Positions 18,189-28,451 of a stretch of DNA of 64,000 bases are shown here, piece by piece (position 1 is the first letter of the stretch; every line of letters starts with the position of its first letter). This DNA is from DATBJG01 sp963790545. GTDB lineage: Bacteria > Acidobacteriota > Vicinamibacteria > Vicinamibacterales > JAMQPK01. A model generated the notes under the pieces. That model ran no database searches. It saw nothing but the letters and a program-made list of their open reading frames with translations, and had not been told where the DNA came from. Location: assembly GCA_963790545.1 (NCBI GenBank), contig CAWBPA010000024.1, forward strand, positions 786,353-850,352, written 5' to 3'. The position numbers were made by a program, and so were the translations under genes.

Positions 18189-19247
18189 CTAAGGGATATT
18201 CCTGACGACCCAGGGGCCCACGATTTTCGTGACGTTGACCGGCAGCTTGCGCCAGACCGCGATGGCGGTCGCAAAGCGCGCGTTGTCGGGACTCAGGTTC
18301 GGAAGCGACTGCCCGTTCGCCAGCCAGTATTCCCAGCAGAGCTCGTGCGGAACGGCACCCCACTGCGCCTTGAAGCGGTACGTCCCGGCGTCCGGCGTGC
18401 ACCGTCCGAAATCAAAGTGCGTGCACCCCTGCTCCACCGCAGTCCGCAACATCTCCCAATAGAGCAGCATGTTGGGCGCGAGGCTGTTGAACTGCGCGAG
18501 CGCCGACGCCCAGGGGACCTCCATGCGATCACGATTCCGGAGGACGATTGACGCGGCAATGGTCTGGTTTTCCAGGTTCGCGCAGAACACACGTGCGTCC
18601 GCCGGGAACGCCGTCAGCACTTCCCGGAAGAACGCCTTCGTGTAGACGGGCGTTCCCAGGTCGCGCATGTTCGTGGCAAAGACGTCGTAGAAGGCATCGA
18701 GCAGCTCGAGCCCTCCGCTGGTCATCGAGATGCCGCTCTTCTGTGCCTTCCTGACCTGATTTCGAACCTTGCGATCGAGCTGCGCAAACTGCTGATCGGG
18801 CGTCGAAGCCAACGGCAGCACCATCGCGACCTTGTGCTTCTTCGATGGCAGGCTGGGAAAGCACTGACGCGTGTGGCGAAGTTCGACGTGCGACACGCCA
18901 GCCGCCCGCGCCTCGCCGATGGCCGCGTCGAGCAGGGCGCGCTCCGCGTCCTCCGTGGCGGCCACGACCCCGCCGTAGTTCAGAAATGGCAGCGACACCA
19001 GACAGCGTGAAAACAGCCGGCTCTTGAACAGGACCAGCGGGAGGACGCCGACGAGTTCGTTGCCTTCGGTGGCCGCGAGATACCGGGTCTCGTGGCCAAA
19101 CGCTTTCGTGAACACGCCGGCCCACGCCGAGCGGTGATAGATCGTGGCGTCGGACCGGCTCATGACAAAGCGATCCCAGCGAACGGGATCGATCCCGGTG
19201 CGGACTTCGAGTGACTCGACCGTCGGTGCGTAGGCGGCAGCCTGCAT
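18189..19247 (-). CDS. FemAB-like GNAT protein, XrtA/PEP-CTERM-system type
   Basis: ATG 19247 ('MQAAAYAPTVESLEVRTGIDPVRWDRFV') is used because it overlaps the ugd stop as TAATG. The 352-residue protein carries both halves of a FemAB-like acyltransferase: 'ATIYHRSAWAGVFTKAFGHETRYLAATEGNELVGVLPLVLFKSRLFSRCLVSLPFLNYGGVVA' and 'RKVRNQVRKAQKSGISM...YTKAFFREVLTAFPADARVFCA...DFGRCTPDAGTYRFKAQWGA'. This exact pattern (LPFLNYGGV, RNQVRKAQK, DFGR) is that of the FemAB proteins encoded in exosortase-A loci. FemAB proteins transfer aminoacyl groups from tRNA in other systems. Here the acceptor is unknown; transfer to EPS or peptidoglycan is possible. Confidence 0.9.
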   Translation of the reverse strand: MQAAAYAPTVESLEVRTGIDPVRWDRFVMSRSDATIYHRSAWAGVFTKAFGHETRYLAATEGNELVGVLPLVLFKSRLFSRCLVSLPFLNYGGVVAATEDAERALLDAAIGEARAAGVSHVELRHTRQCFPSLPSKKHKVAMVLPLASTPDQQFAQLDRKVRNQVRKAQKSGISMTSGGLELLDAFYDVFATNMRDLGTPVYTKAFFREVLTAFPADARVFCANLENQTIAASIVLRNRDRMEVPWASALAQFNSLAPNMLLYWEMLRTAVEQGCTHFDFGRCTPDAGTYRFKAQWGAVPHELCWEYWLANGQSLPNLSPDNARFATAIAVWRKLPVNVTKIVGPWVVRNIP

Positions 19248-20582
19248 TAGACCCTCGTGGGAACCGCGACCGGGCGCCCCATGCACACGTACGGAATCCC
19301 GAGGGCCTGTGCCTGGGCCGGCTCGAGGACATTGCGAATGTCGATGACCATCGGCGATCGCATCACCACCATCAGCTGCTTGAGGTCGAGATTTCTGAAC
19401 TCGTTCCACTCGGTCATGATGACGACGGCATCCGCGCCGGTCGCAGCCAAGTAAGCGTCGGAGTGCGTCGAAATCGTCCCTGACAGTCTCGCCAGCTCGC
19501 GGACGGCTTCGTCGGCCGCAACGGGATCGAACAGCCGCAGATGCGCACCGGCGGCAATGAGCCGCTCGCAGATATCGAGCGCCGGCGATTCACGCACGTC
19601 GCTGGTGTTGGGCTTGAACGACAGGCCGAGGATGGCAATCTCCCGTCCCTTGACCCCTTCCAGCGCGCGCTCGATCTTCTCGAACACGACCTCGCGCTGA
19701 TGTTCGTTGACCGCAATCGTGGCCTCGACGAGTCGCTGGGGGGCACCGAACTGCCGGCCGATCGCGGCCAGCGCGCGCGTGTCCTTCGGGAAGCACGAGC
19801 CGCCGTAGCCAGGCCCCGGGTGCAGGAACTTGGGTCCGATGCGACGGTCGAGCCCCATTCCCTTGGCCACGACGTGCACGTCGGCGGCCGCGTTGTCGCA
19901 GAGGTTGGCCACTTCGTTGATGAAGCTCACCTTCATGGCCAGAAACGCGTTCGACGCGTACTTGATCATTTCCGCCGTCGCGTTGTCGGTGACGATGATG
20001 GGCGCTTCAATCAGGTACAGCGGGCGATAGATTTCACGCATGATGGCGGCCGCCGACGGGCTGCACGCACCAATGACCACGCGATCGGGCCTGACGAAGT
20101 CGCCAATGGCCGAGCCTTCCCGCAGGAACTCGGGATTCGAAACCACATCGAACGACGAGGGGCTCAAATTCTTCGAGAGGAGCGCCCGGATGCGCTGACT
20201 CGTTCCGACCGGCACCGTGCTCTTGAGCACGACCACGCGGTAGTCTTCGATGTGACTCGCGAGCGCCTGCGCCGCGGCCTCAATCTGTGAGAGGTCGGCC
20301 CCGCTGCCATCTTCCTTGTCCGGGGTCCCGACGGTGATGAAAAGGACGAGCGATCCCCGGACGGCCTCGCCGATGTCGGTGGTGAAGTGCAGACGGCTGG
20401 CGGTCATTCCGCGCTGGACGATTTCCGGACAGACCCGGCTCGTAGAACGGCATCCGTCCCGCTCGGATCTCGTCGAGCCGCCTGGCGTCGACGTCCACAC
20501 AGGTCACCGTATGACCAAAGTCCGCAAAGCACGCACCTGCCACGAGACCGACATAGCCGGTTCCTACGATCGCAATGTTCAC
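19247..20582 (-). CDS. ugd: UDP-glucose 6-dehydrogenase, frameshifted
   Basis: Oxidises UDP-glucose to UDP-glucuronate using two NAD+. A GTG start at 20582 overlaps the deacetylase stop (GTGA). The Rossmann motif is 'MNIAIVGTGYVGLVAGACFAD'. The frame changes near 20430 ('MPFYEPGL' then 'EIVQRGM'); removing one base restores it. Further family features follow: 'FITVGTP', 'VVLKSTVPVGTSQRI', 'VSNPEFLREGSAIGDFVRPDRVVIG', the catalytic cysteine in 'GPGYGGSCFPKDTRAL' and 'ILGLSFKPNTSDVRESPALDI'. Restored length is about 445 residues, normal for the family. It implies uronic acid in the EPS, which agrees with the heparinase-like lyase downstream. Confidence 0.93.
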
Positions 20583-21436
20583 TGGAGTGTCCCGTCCGTG
20601 CCCGTTGATCTGCCGTCCAGAATCGAGCCGATCGAATCGAAGCGGAACTCGCTCAGCAGACGTTCGAGTCTGGGCACCGTTTCACTGAGGTTTCGGTAAT
20701 GGCGCAGGCGCGTGAGTTGTGACGCCGGCAGCCTCGGTTGTTCGGGGTCGAGCTCCCAGGGGTGGATGTAGAACACGACCGGCTGTCGTTCGAGCCGGTT
20801 GACCCGTGCAATGCCCAGACGGGTCCAGCCGTACGGCAGCAGCCGGAAATATCCGCCTCCCGCAATCGGCACGTTCATTCCACTGACGCGCGTCGTCGAA
20901 CCCGGCACCTCCCACAGCGTGCCTGCGGGGCGGGTGATCGTATGAATGTGACGCGGCGCCGACGGCAATCCGTACCGATCGTGATGAATCGGAAAAATGC
21001 TGGCGTCGTACGCGTAGCCTTCTTCAATCAGGATGTCGAGCGCCCACAGCGACCGGGCCGTGATGGAAAAGCTTGGGGCCCGGTAACCCCGGACCTGCAC
21101 GCCGGCGGCGGACTCGATGGCGGCGCGGGCGCGTCGCAGATCGGCGCGGAATTCCTCCGGGGTGAGGTCGAACACGAGCCGATGGTCGTACCCGTGGGAC
21201 GCGATTTCGTGGCCGCGATCGGCAATCTGCCTGACAAGCGCGGGATACCGCTCGGCGACCCAGCCGAGCACGAAGAACGTCGCGCGCGTGCTCCTCCGGG
21301 CGAGGGTTGCCAGGACGCGCTCCGTATTGGCCGAGACCCGGCTCTCGAAGCGGTCCCACTGATCGCGCGAGACGGCCTGGTCGAAGGCGGACACCTGGAA
21401 GTAGTCCTCGACATCGACGCTCATCGCGTTGACCAC
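20579..21436 (-). CDS. XrtA-system polysaccharide deacetylase
   Basis: A 285-residue CE4 protein beginning 'NAMSVDVEDYFQVSAFDQAVSRDQWD', the diagnostic opening of the deacetylases found in exosortase-A EPS operons. NodB motifs are 'ATFFVLGWVAERYPALV', 'DRGHEIASHGYDHRLV' and 'VRGYRAPSFSITARSLWALDIL'. The C-terminal extension 'GGGYFRLLPYGWTRLGIARVNRLERQPVVFYIHPWELDPEQPRL' is the DUF3473-like tail of this group. GTG 21436 or ATG 21424 may be the start. Likely deacetylates an N-acetyl sugar of the EPS before or during export. Confidence 0.93.
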   Translation of the reverse strand: MVNAMSVDVEDYFQVSAFDQAVSRDQWDRFESRVSANTERVLATLARRSTRATFFVLGWVAERYPALVRQIADRGHEIASHGYDHRLVFDLTPEEFRADLRRARAAIESAAGVQVRGYRAPSFSITARSLWALDILIEEGYAYDASIFPIHHDRYGLPSAPRHIHTITRPAGTLWEVPGSTTRVSGMNVPIAGGGYFRLLPYGWTRLGIARVNRLERQPVVFYIHPWELDPEQPRLPASQLTRLRHYRNLSETVPRLERLLSEFRFDSIGSILDGRSTGTDGTLQ

Positions 21437-21466
21437 ACCTGGTACCGACTACGGGACCGAAAGTGA

Positions 21467-22862
21467 TCACCGGACGCCTCGCCGCGCGACGACGGTCTTG
21501 ACCGTCTTGAAGATGATGAAGAGGTCGAGCGGGACCGACAGGTTCTTGATGTAGAACAGGTCGTGCTGCAGCTTCTCCATGGCGTCCTCGGCGCTGGCGC
21601 CGTAGCGGTACTTCACCTGGGCCCAACCGGTCAGGCCAGGTTTCACTTCGTGCCGCAGGCCGTAGAACGGGATGGACTTGGTGAGCTCGGACACAAATTC
21701 GGGGCGCTCCGGACGCGGTCCGACCAGGCTCATGTCGCCCTGGAGCACCTGCCAGAGCTGCGGAATCTCGTCGAGGCGCGTCGCCCGCAGGATACGGCCC
21801 ACGAGCGTGACGCGATCGTCTGCAGCCGCGGCCCACACGGCGCCGGTTGTGGCTTCCGCATCGGCCCGCATCGAACGGAACTTGTGGAGGGTGAACTCGT
21901 GGCCGTGCTGTCCGACGCGTCTCTGGTGATAGAAGACCGGCCCTGCAGACGTCACCTTGATCGCAATGGCAATCAGCGGCATCACGGGGGCGAGCAGAAC
22001 CAGCCCTGCTCCCGCGGACACCACGTCAATGCTTCGCTTGATGCCGGTGAGCCAGGGCGATTTCGAGAATCCCGACGAAAACAGCAGCCAGCTGGGCCGG
22101 AGGTTTTCAATGGCAATCTTGCCCGTGTATTCCTCGTACACCGACGCCAGGTGGTTGAACGTCACACCCTTCAGGCGCATGTTCAGCAGCTGCTCCATCG
22201 GCAGTCGCCCGCGGGCTTCGTCGAGGCTGACGACGACGCGATTCACGGCGAGCATCCCGCACGATGGCGGGGATCTGTTCGATGGTGCCCACGACGCCAG
22301 GGTTCAGCACCGGCTGACCGATCTTGAGGGGGTCGGGATCGATGAATCCGACGATTTCAATGCCGAGCTCCTTGCGCTCGTAGAGCTCGCGCGCCAGGGT
22401 CACCGAGGCCGGCTGCGTCCCGACGAGGAGGAGCCGTTCGCGTTGCCCGAGCCGGGTCGTGAGCCAGTCGAAGCAGACGCGCCAGCCGAGCACGCCGCCC
22501 ACGACCATGATGGCCACGAGCGTGAACACGCCGCGGCCGACGACGAGAAAGGGAAACCAGAAGTAGACGAAGGCGAGGACGAGCGACGCCGCACCGAGCG
22601 CCTGGAGCGTGCGAACGATGAGCTCCCGGCGATCGGTGACGAGCGGCAGGTTGTAGAGGTCGCCGTAGTAGAGACACATCTGACAAACGGACGCGATCAG
22701 GATTCCCTTCGGGAGCACGTTCTCGGCTCCCACCATCTCCCAGGCGTCATCGCCCAGGCGAAGGTACGTGGCTGCGACGACAGCCCCGAAAATCAACGCT
22801 GTTTCGCAGGCTATGAGCGTGACGGGGCGCCACGTCACACGCTGCTGAAGAATCCTGATCAT
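21467..22862 (-). CDS. Priming sugar transferase (XrtA-locus type), frameshifted
   Basis: The N-terminal half (from ATG 22862) has four membrane helices ('LIACETALIFGAVVAATYLRLG', 'VLPKGILIASVCQMCLYYGDLYNLP', 'ALGAASLVLAFVYFWFPFLVVGRGVF') and a CoA-binding-like domain ('LLLVGTQPASVTLARELYER'). After about 22253 the frame changes ('IPAIVRD' then 'LAVNRVVVSLDEARG'). The C-terminal half is a full bacterial sugar transferase domain: 'KRSIDVVSAGAGLVLLAPVMPLIAIAIKVTSAGPVFYHQRRVG', 'FTLHKFRSMRADAE', 'RLDEIPQLWQVLQGDMSLVGPRPERPEFV' and 'VKPGLTGWAQV'. It starts EPS assembly by moving a sugar-1-phosphate onto undecaprenyl phosphate. One base removed gives about 464 residues, the usual length. Confidence 0.9.
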
Positions 22863-22883
22863 GTCGTTTGCAACGCATCCGTC

Positions 22884-23772
22884 CTACTGACGTTGGCCGT
22901 ACCGGCTCCCGTAGTACTGGTAGTAGTCGCTCGTGTGGCTCGGAAACGTCTCGTTGACCCGGTTGAGCACGCAGCCCATGATGCGGTCTGCGCCAATGGC
23001 ATCGACCGCGCGCTGGACCATCTTGAGCGGCGTCCGGCCCGCATCCACGACGAGCACCGCGCCATCGGCCATCGTCGCGAGCAGGTTGGCGTCCGGCAGC
23101 AACCCGACGGGCGGCGTGTCGATGATGACCCAGTCGAACTTCGCGGAGGCCTCGTGCAACACCTGCCGCATACGGTTCGACGTCAACGCGCTCATCGGAT
23201 CGCTCTCCGGTTCGCCGGCGGTCAGGACCGCCAGGTGCTTCGTCACCTGGATCAGCTCGAGCTTCTGCCCCGCCTCTTCCTTCAGTCCGACGCTGAGCCC
23301 GAGCAGGTTCGGCACCTGCAGGACCTGGTGGGTCGTGGGTCGCCGCAGGTCGCCGTCGATGAGCAGCACGTTGCGGCCGTAGGACTCGCTGAAGGTCAGC
23401 GCCAGATTGACGGCCGTGAGCGTCTTCCCTTCCGAGGCCAGGGCGCTCGAAACGAGGATTTTCTTGATGCGGTGCTGCAGCTGCCGGCGGTGCAGGGCTG
23501 CGGCCAGCCGACGGGTACTGCTCGAGCGCCACCGGCGAGATGGCCGGCACGACGACCAGCCGCTCGGCTAGATTCGGGTCGAACTCCTGGATGCGCGCCG
23601 CCGCGGTCTGGGCGTTCGACGACGAGTCGGCCACGTATGACCCGCTCGTGGTCTCGAACACCTGAGATGACATCGTCATCTCGACGTTTGATCGTTCACT
23701 CTGACTCTCGTCAGCCACGATCGGATTCGATCCGTCCGTTGCCTTGTTCATCGCGTCTGCCAGACGTCCCAT
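22884..23772 (-). CDS. BY-kinase-like ATPase of the EPS export system, frameshifted
   Basis: The N-terminus starts at ATG 23772 ('MGRLADAMNKATDGSN...') and reaches 'ERLVVVPAISPVALEQY'. After about 23513, removal of one base gives 'RRLAAALHRRQLQHRIKKILVSSALASEGKTLTAVNLALTFSESYGRNVLLIDGDLRRP', followed by 'DWVIIDTPPVGLLPDANLLA'. These are Walker A (SEGKT), A' (LLIDGDLRRP) and B (VIIDTPP) of the bacterial tyrosine kinase/MinD-like family. The C-terminus is a Tyr-rich tail ('SDYYQYYGSRYGQRQ') fit for autophosphorylation. The restored length is about 296 residues. It partners the chain-length determinant (24867-26430) to control EPS polymerisation. Confidence 0.9.
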
Positions 23773-23804
23773 GATTAACCTCGTGTCTTGATTATTCGAT
23801 TACG

Positions 23805-24845
23805 TCAGAGCAGCTGAAACAGCTGCAGGAATCCGGAGCGTCGCCGTCCGGTAAACGAACTGAAAAGGTCGCTGCCGTTTTCGTCCGGCTGCCCGACGGC
23901 GGCCTGGGCACCCTCGCCCCCGACCGTGACCGGTGTCGGTTCATTGTCAGATTCCCTGCCTGAGAGCTCGAGCCCCGACGGCCACGCAGGTGAGGCCGCC
24001 GTCGTCCGCTTGAACTCGACCCGGCGGTCGGCCGGATCGAGGTCGAGATCGGTGCAGACTTCGTCAATCGTCCCCGCGCTGACGACCTTCTCGTCGGAGG
24101 CAAATCCGGCGATGAGGGCGTTGTCGCAGATGACGTTGATCGTGCGCGGGATCCCCCGCGCCTGTTCGTGAATGATCTCGATCGCTTCGTGCGAGAAGAG
24201 CTCGAGATTCTGTCCGCTGGCCACCCAGAGCCGGGCCGCGATGTACGCCGCCGTCTCCTGCAGATCGAGTGGGGTGATCTCGCAGCGAATGGCCACGCGC
24301 TGTTTCAGCTGTCTGAGGTTCTTCTGATTGAGTCGATCGGCCAGCTCCGGCTGGCCGGTCAGAATGATGTTCAGCAGCTTGTGCGTATCCGTCTCGATGT
24401 TCGCGAGCAGACGGATTTCCTCGAGCAGCCCGTCGGGAAGCACTTGCGCTTCGTCGACGATGAACGCCGTCGCCCCGCGGCCCAGGTGCCGCTCGAGGGC
24501 CGTGCGCTTCAGCTCGAGAAGAAGACGGGTCTTGGAGGTCGCAGCCTCCGGACCCAGATCGAACCCAAACGCCACGAACTCCAGGAACTCCGCCCGCGTC
24601 AGCGTCGGATTGTCGAGGCACACGACCTTGCAGTCCTTCAACTGCAGGTCGTTGAGCGCCGACCGGATCAAGGTCGTCTTGCCGGTCCCGGCATCACCGG
24701 TGACGACTGTGACGCCTTTGCGCGCCGTCAGCCCATACTGCAGGGTCGCCAACGCTTCCCGGTGCTTCTGCGACAGAAACAGGAAGCGGGGGTTCGGCGT
24801 CAGGTCGAACGGACGTTCCCGTAGACCGTAGAACGATTCATACAT
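23805..24845 (-). CDS. XrtA-system-associated ATPase (ExeA/GspA-like AAA+)
   Basis: A 346-residue protein starting 'MYESFYGLRERPFDLTPNPRFLFLSQKHREALATLQYGLTARKG', the standard start of ExeA-like ATPases. Walker A is 'VVTGDAGTGKTTLIRS' (about residues 46-61); Walker B is 'TAFIVDEAQVLPDGLLEEIRLL'; the sensor is 'LNIILTGQPEL'. This 'general secretion ATPase'-type gene is a regular member of exosortase-A EPS loci, probably coupling ATP hydrolysis to envelope assembly at the inner membrane. The C-terminal 70 residues are low-complexity. It lies 21 bp after the chain-length gene and 32 bp before the kinase. Confidence 0.92.
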   Translation of the reverse strand: MYESFYGLRERPFDLTPNPRFLFLSQKHREALATLQYGLTARKGVTVVTGDAGTGKTTLIRSALNDLQLKDCKVVCLDNPTLTRAEFLEFVAFGFDLGPEAATSKTRLLLELKRTALERHLGRGATAFIVDEAQVLPDGLLEEIRLLANIETDTHKLLNIILTGQPELADRLNQKNLRQLKQRVAIRCEITPLDLQETAAYIAARLWVASGQNLELFSHEAIEIIHEQARGIPRTINVICDNALIAGFASDEKVVSAGTIDEVCTDLDLDPADRRVEFKRTTAASPAWPSGLELSGRESDNEPTPVTVGGEGAQAAVGQPDENGSDLFSSFTGRRRSGFLQLFQLL

Positions 24846-24866
24846 TGGGTCTCTCGCTCCTCTCGG

Positions 24867-26430
24867 TCATCGAACAAACGTGATCGCCGCCACCACGAGG
24901 CCGGCGAACATGCCGGTCACGATCCCAAATCCGAGCTTGCGGCGCTTCCGCTGCGCGAGCTCCGCCGTGCTGCGCATCATCGGAATCGATGCGAGCGTGG
25001 GCAGGTTGAGCGCGAGCATGATGTCGTCCTCGGTGCGGAGCGTCGAATCCCAGGTACTCGAGGAACGCCGCGAGACCGATGCCGAAGGCCAGTCCGAACA
25101 GCAGGCCCAGAATCACCAGGCGCTGACGGTTCGGGGCGAAGGGCGAAGCCGGCAACTGAGCCGGCTCGACGATCGAGAAGTCCGCCGACACCGATTCGTT
25201 TTCCAGCTGCTCGGCCATGCGCGAGTTCTCCTTCTTGCGGAGGAGGTCGGCATAGACGAGTCGCAGCGTCTCGTGACCGCGGGTCAGCGTGGCCAACTCG
25301 GATTCACGCATCGGCTGCGCGTCGATCCGGCGCTGATACATCGCCTTGGTCTGGAGGAGTTCCGCGCGGTCGTTCTCCTTGTCGCGGATCCGGCCGAGGA
25401 CCATGGCCAGCTCGGCCTTGCGCTCGTTGAGCTCGGGCGAGGGCACGACCGGCTGGGCCGGTGCGCTTGCCGTCGCGGGAGGTGGCGGCTGCAGTGAATT
25501 GCGCAGCGCCGTCTCGAGATCCCTGATGCGGCGATCCGCACGAATCACGGCGGGATGCTCGGGCTTGAAGCGCGTTTCCATCTCGCGGCGCTCGTTGCGG
25601 GCCGCGATCAGTTCGAGCTCGAGGGCCGAGGGCTGAACGCCACCGCCGGCTACCGTCGAGGCCGCCAGCGGGTTCGAGCCGCGCCTCTCGAGGTCGGCAA
25701 TGATCCCCTCGAGCTGCTTCTGGCGCTCCACATCCAGGCGCATCGACTGCAAAAGAGCCTGCAGCTGGACGTCTGCCGTCTGAACCCCACCCACGTTGGC
25801 TTCGAGCTGGGTGGGCAGTTCGCCGGCGTAACGGACGTTGAACGCCTCGAGCCGCTGTTCCCCTTCGGCGAGCCGGGCACGCGCGTCCTCGAGCTGCTTG
25901 TCGAGGAACGCACCCGTCGACTGCGCCACTTCACCGCGCTCCTTGACGTTCTTCGCAATGAAGAGCTTCGTCAATTTGTCGGTGACCTGGAACGCTTCCT
26001 GCGCGTTCGGCGACTGGAAGCCGATCTTGACGGTCGTGGCGTCCTGGTTCTCCGGATCACCCTTTTCGATGGTGACCGACGTGTCGGCGCGCATGCGCGA
26101 GACGACGTCCATGTCGGGATTCTGCTGACGCTCGGGGTAGAGGTTCATCTCCTCCACCACGGCCTGCAGCGAATCACGGCTGAGCAGCTGCTGGCTGATG
26201 CCGTGCAGCCGTTCCTCGATGCGCGGGTTCACAGACGGGCCGACGAGATCTTCCGGCGCGTTGTGAGCAGCTACGAGGATGGTGGTCTCCGACCGGAAAA
26301 TCTCGGTCATGGAGTACGACGCCGCCAACATGCTGATGCCCGCGACGACACAGGGCACCACAATCCACCACTTACGGCGCCACGCGATTTCAGAGAGTTG
26401 CTGGATTTTGTATTGTTTGCCGGGTATCAC
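24867..26430 (-). CDS. EPS chain-length determinant (Wzz-type), frameshifted near 3' end
   Basis: A GTG start at 26430 follows a GAGGTG ribosome-binding site. The product has the first membrane helix 'RKWWIVVPCVVAGISMLAASYSM', then 'FRSETTILVAAHNAPEDLV' and a long coiled-coil periplasmic region (about residues 160-430, e.g. 'LDKQLEDARARLAEGEQRLEAFN'). The proline-rich second helix is 'ASPFAPNRQRLVILGLLFGLAFGIGLAAFLEYL'. Near 25050 the frame changes; removing one base gives 'DSTLRTEDDIMLALNLPTLASIPMM' and a last helix 'FGIVTGMFAGLVVAAITFVR' ending at 24867. The restored length is about 521 residues, as usual for exosortase-locus chain-length proteins. Works with the BY-kinase to set EPS length. 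Confidence 0.93.
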
Positions 26431-26438
26431 ATTTCACC

Positions 26439-27764
26439 TCAATGACCAAGAAGTGGAACCCACATCGACAGGCCCACACGAACCGCGTTGCGTTCAAACG
26501 CTACTGGAATGCCCGGGAGGAACAGTCCGCCCTGCGGCAGGTACTTCACGTACAGGTAGTTCAGATCGAGCGCCAACCGTTGAGAGATCGGATACTGCAA
26601 GAGCGCCGACGCGTCGTACACGTTGTAACCCCGGCCTTCGGTCGAATACCGCAGGCCGCCTTGCGTATAGCTCGTCGCCATTTCGAAGTGGAGACGGTTG
26701 GTGAGGTAGCCACCGATCGCGGCCGTCACGGCGTCGGACGCGAACGGCTCCGGAATGCCGACGATGTACTGGAAGCCCCGCTCGTAGCCGAGGTGAGCCT
26801 GCCAGGTCCGACCCATCCGGTGATTCAGGTCGGCAGCACCAATCAAACGAAGATAGGTATCCGGCCCCTCCAGGGACGCCGGCTGGTCCCGACGGGTGGT
26901 CATCGAGCTGCCGGTGCGGAAGCCAAACGTCGTACGGCGCGTCACGTTGAGGGTCTGCCCGTAGTCCACGCCCAGATCCACGTCGTGGCGATCGAAGGGA
27001 ATGGTCTGGTCCTCGCTGAGATGGCGGGTAAACGCGTACCCGGCCACCAGGGCGAGGTTGGGCGCCACCTGTCGGCTTGCCCGCGCGCCGACACTCTGTG
27101 TGGTCCAGTTGAACTGCGGCTCCCTGGGGAAGTCCGTGAAGTGGCCGCTATAGAAGGTGGCCACCTCCGTGCGGGAGTCGATTTGGTGGGCCACACCGAC
27201 CTCAGAGATGTAGCTGTAGGCGCCCCGAGACACGAGGAAGAAATCGCGCGCCCCCACCGACAGGGTCTGAAGGGCCCCGCCGGTTGTCTCGAGCGTCCGG
27301 AAGTGATGGAAGGGTGAATACGACACCGTCTGCGACACCGTGAGATCGGTGTGTGAGGTCAGTGCCATATTCAGTTCGGCGACACCCGCATGGCTGTTCG
27401 CCGTGAGCGTTTCCTGGGATCCCTGACGCTGGAAATCCGGATAGTGGACCACCGCCCCGAGATACCCCGTGCGAAGCGTAAAGTTCTGCCCCGAGCGGAA
27501 GTAGGTCAGACCGGCAGCCCCCTCGAAGACCTCGCCCTCGATACGGCGGTTGTTGCTCTGACTGAACTGCGGCAGCGCGGTGTCGTAGCCAGCGAGGAGG
27601 TCGGCCGTGAGATCCAGGAAGTTCGACCCTGCGCCGGGGCTTCCTGCACGACCGAACACCAGCTGCACGCCGGGCTGCCCTTCCGCCATCTGGGCGAACG
27701 CCACACTTGACGTGACGAGCAGCGCCACGGCAAGGCTGAAGACGATTCGGACCAGTGAAGTCAC
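26439..27764 (-). CDS. Outer-membrane beta-barrel protein of the EPS locus
   Basis: GTG 27764 ('VVTSLVRIVFSLAVALLVTSSVAFAQ') gives a clear signal peptide ending in AFAQ; a longer open frame upstream is not plausible. The mature protein of about 415 residues shows alternating aromatic/aliphatic strands typical of a beta-barrel ('FTLRTGYLGAVVHYPDF', 'LALDLNYLYVKYL', 'AFERNAVRVGLSMWVPLL'). It sits between the export protein and the chain-length gene, the place usually held by the outer-membrane protein of exosortase-A loci. Family resemblance is by context and barrel pattern rather than a specific motif. Likely an outer-membrane EPS secretion or assembly pore. Confidence 0.8.
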   Translation of the reverse strand: MTSLVRIVFSLAVALLVTSSVAFAQMAEGQPGVQLVFGRAGSPGAGSNFLDLTADLLAGYDTALPQFSQSNNRRIEGEVFEGAAGLTYFRSGQNFTLRTGYLGAVVHYPDFQRQGSQETLTANSHAGVAELNMALTSHTDLTVSQTVSYSPFHHFRTLETTGGALQTLSVGARDFFLVSRGAYSYISEVGVAHQIDSRTEVATFYSGHFTDFPREPQFNWTTQSVGARASRQVAPNLALVAGYAFTRHLSEDQTIPFDRHDVDLGVDYGQTLNVTRRTTFGFRTGSSMTTRRDQPASLEGPDTYLRLIGAADLNHRMGRTWQAHLGYERGFQYIVGIPEPFASDAVTAAIGGYLTNRLHFEMATSYTQGGLRYSTEGRGYNVYDASALLQYPISQRLALDLNYLYVKYLPQGGLFLPGIPVAFERNAVRVGLSMWVPLLGH

Positions 27765-27804
27765 CACTGCGCACCTGCCTCTTGAATCTGCATGAGCGGT
27801 CCAA

Positions 27805-28441
27805 CTACGGCACGACAATCGTGTCACCAGGCTCGAGCACGATGTTCTGCTGGAGCTTCTTGCCACCAATCACGTCTTTGTAGTTGAACTTGTGGCGGAC
27901 CTGACGTCCGTTCTCGCTCCGCATCACGACGATCTCGATCCTCTTCGGCCCAGTCGGTCAGGCCCCCGGCCAGCGCGATGAGCTGGAGCACGGTGGTCGG
28001 TGCCGTCAGGACGTAGGGCCCGGAGCGCTGCACGCGACCGGTAATGAAGACCTTGCGGCTGTTGATCTGGCGCACGACGACGGTCGCGTTCGGCGACTCG
28101 AGGTAGCGGGCGCCCGCCTTCATGAGCGAGTCCCGAAGCGCCTCGGGCGTCAGGCCGGCGGCCTGGATGTCGTGGAGAAGCGGAACCGAGATCTTGCCGT
28201 CGGGCCGCACCACGACGTCGCCGGTCAGGGCCTCATCGCCGAAGAACACGATCCCCAGCACGTCGTCCGGACCGATGACGTAGTTCGGGGGAAGATTGGC
28301 CGCCAGCGTGGCGGCACCGGCGGCTCGGGTTGTCGGAGCGGCCGGCCGCGCGGAGTTCTGCTGCGCGGACACTGCTGGCGCAAGCGCCACGATCACCATG
28401 AGAGCGAAGAGCACGTTGAGAGTTGATCTGTTCATGTTCAT
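27805..28441 (-). CDS. Polysaccharide export protein (Wza/XrtA type), frameshifted
   Basis: ATG 28441 or 28435 begins a signal peptide 'MNRSTLNVLFALMVIVALAPAVSAQ'. The export (poly_export) domain reads 'PPNYVIGPDDVLGIVFFGDEALTGDVVVRPDGKISVPLLHDIQAAGLTPEALRDSLM', followed by an SLBB-like part 'VFITGRVQRSGPYVLTAPTTVLQLIALAGGLTDWA'. Near 27940 the frame is lost; removing one base gives 'IEIVVMRSENGRQVRHKFNYKDVIGGKKLQQNIVLEPGDTIVVP' ending at 27805, the normal family ending. About 212 residues. It forms the periplasmic/outer-membrane export channel with the chain-length protein. Confidence 0.93.
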
Positions 28442-28451
28442 GTCCCCGGCC

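Noticed and set aside
21957..23774. 605-residue plus-strand open frame over the sugar transferase and BY-kinase genes
   Set aside because: Shadow frame; the minus strand contains both conserved proteins.
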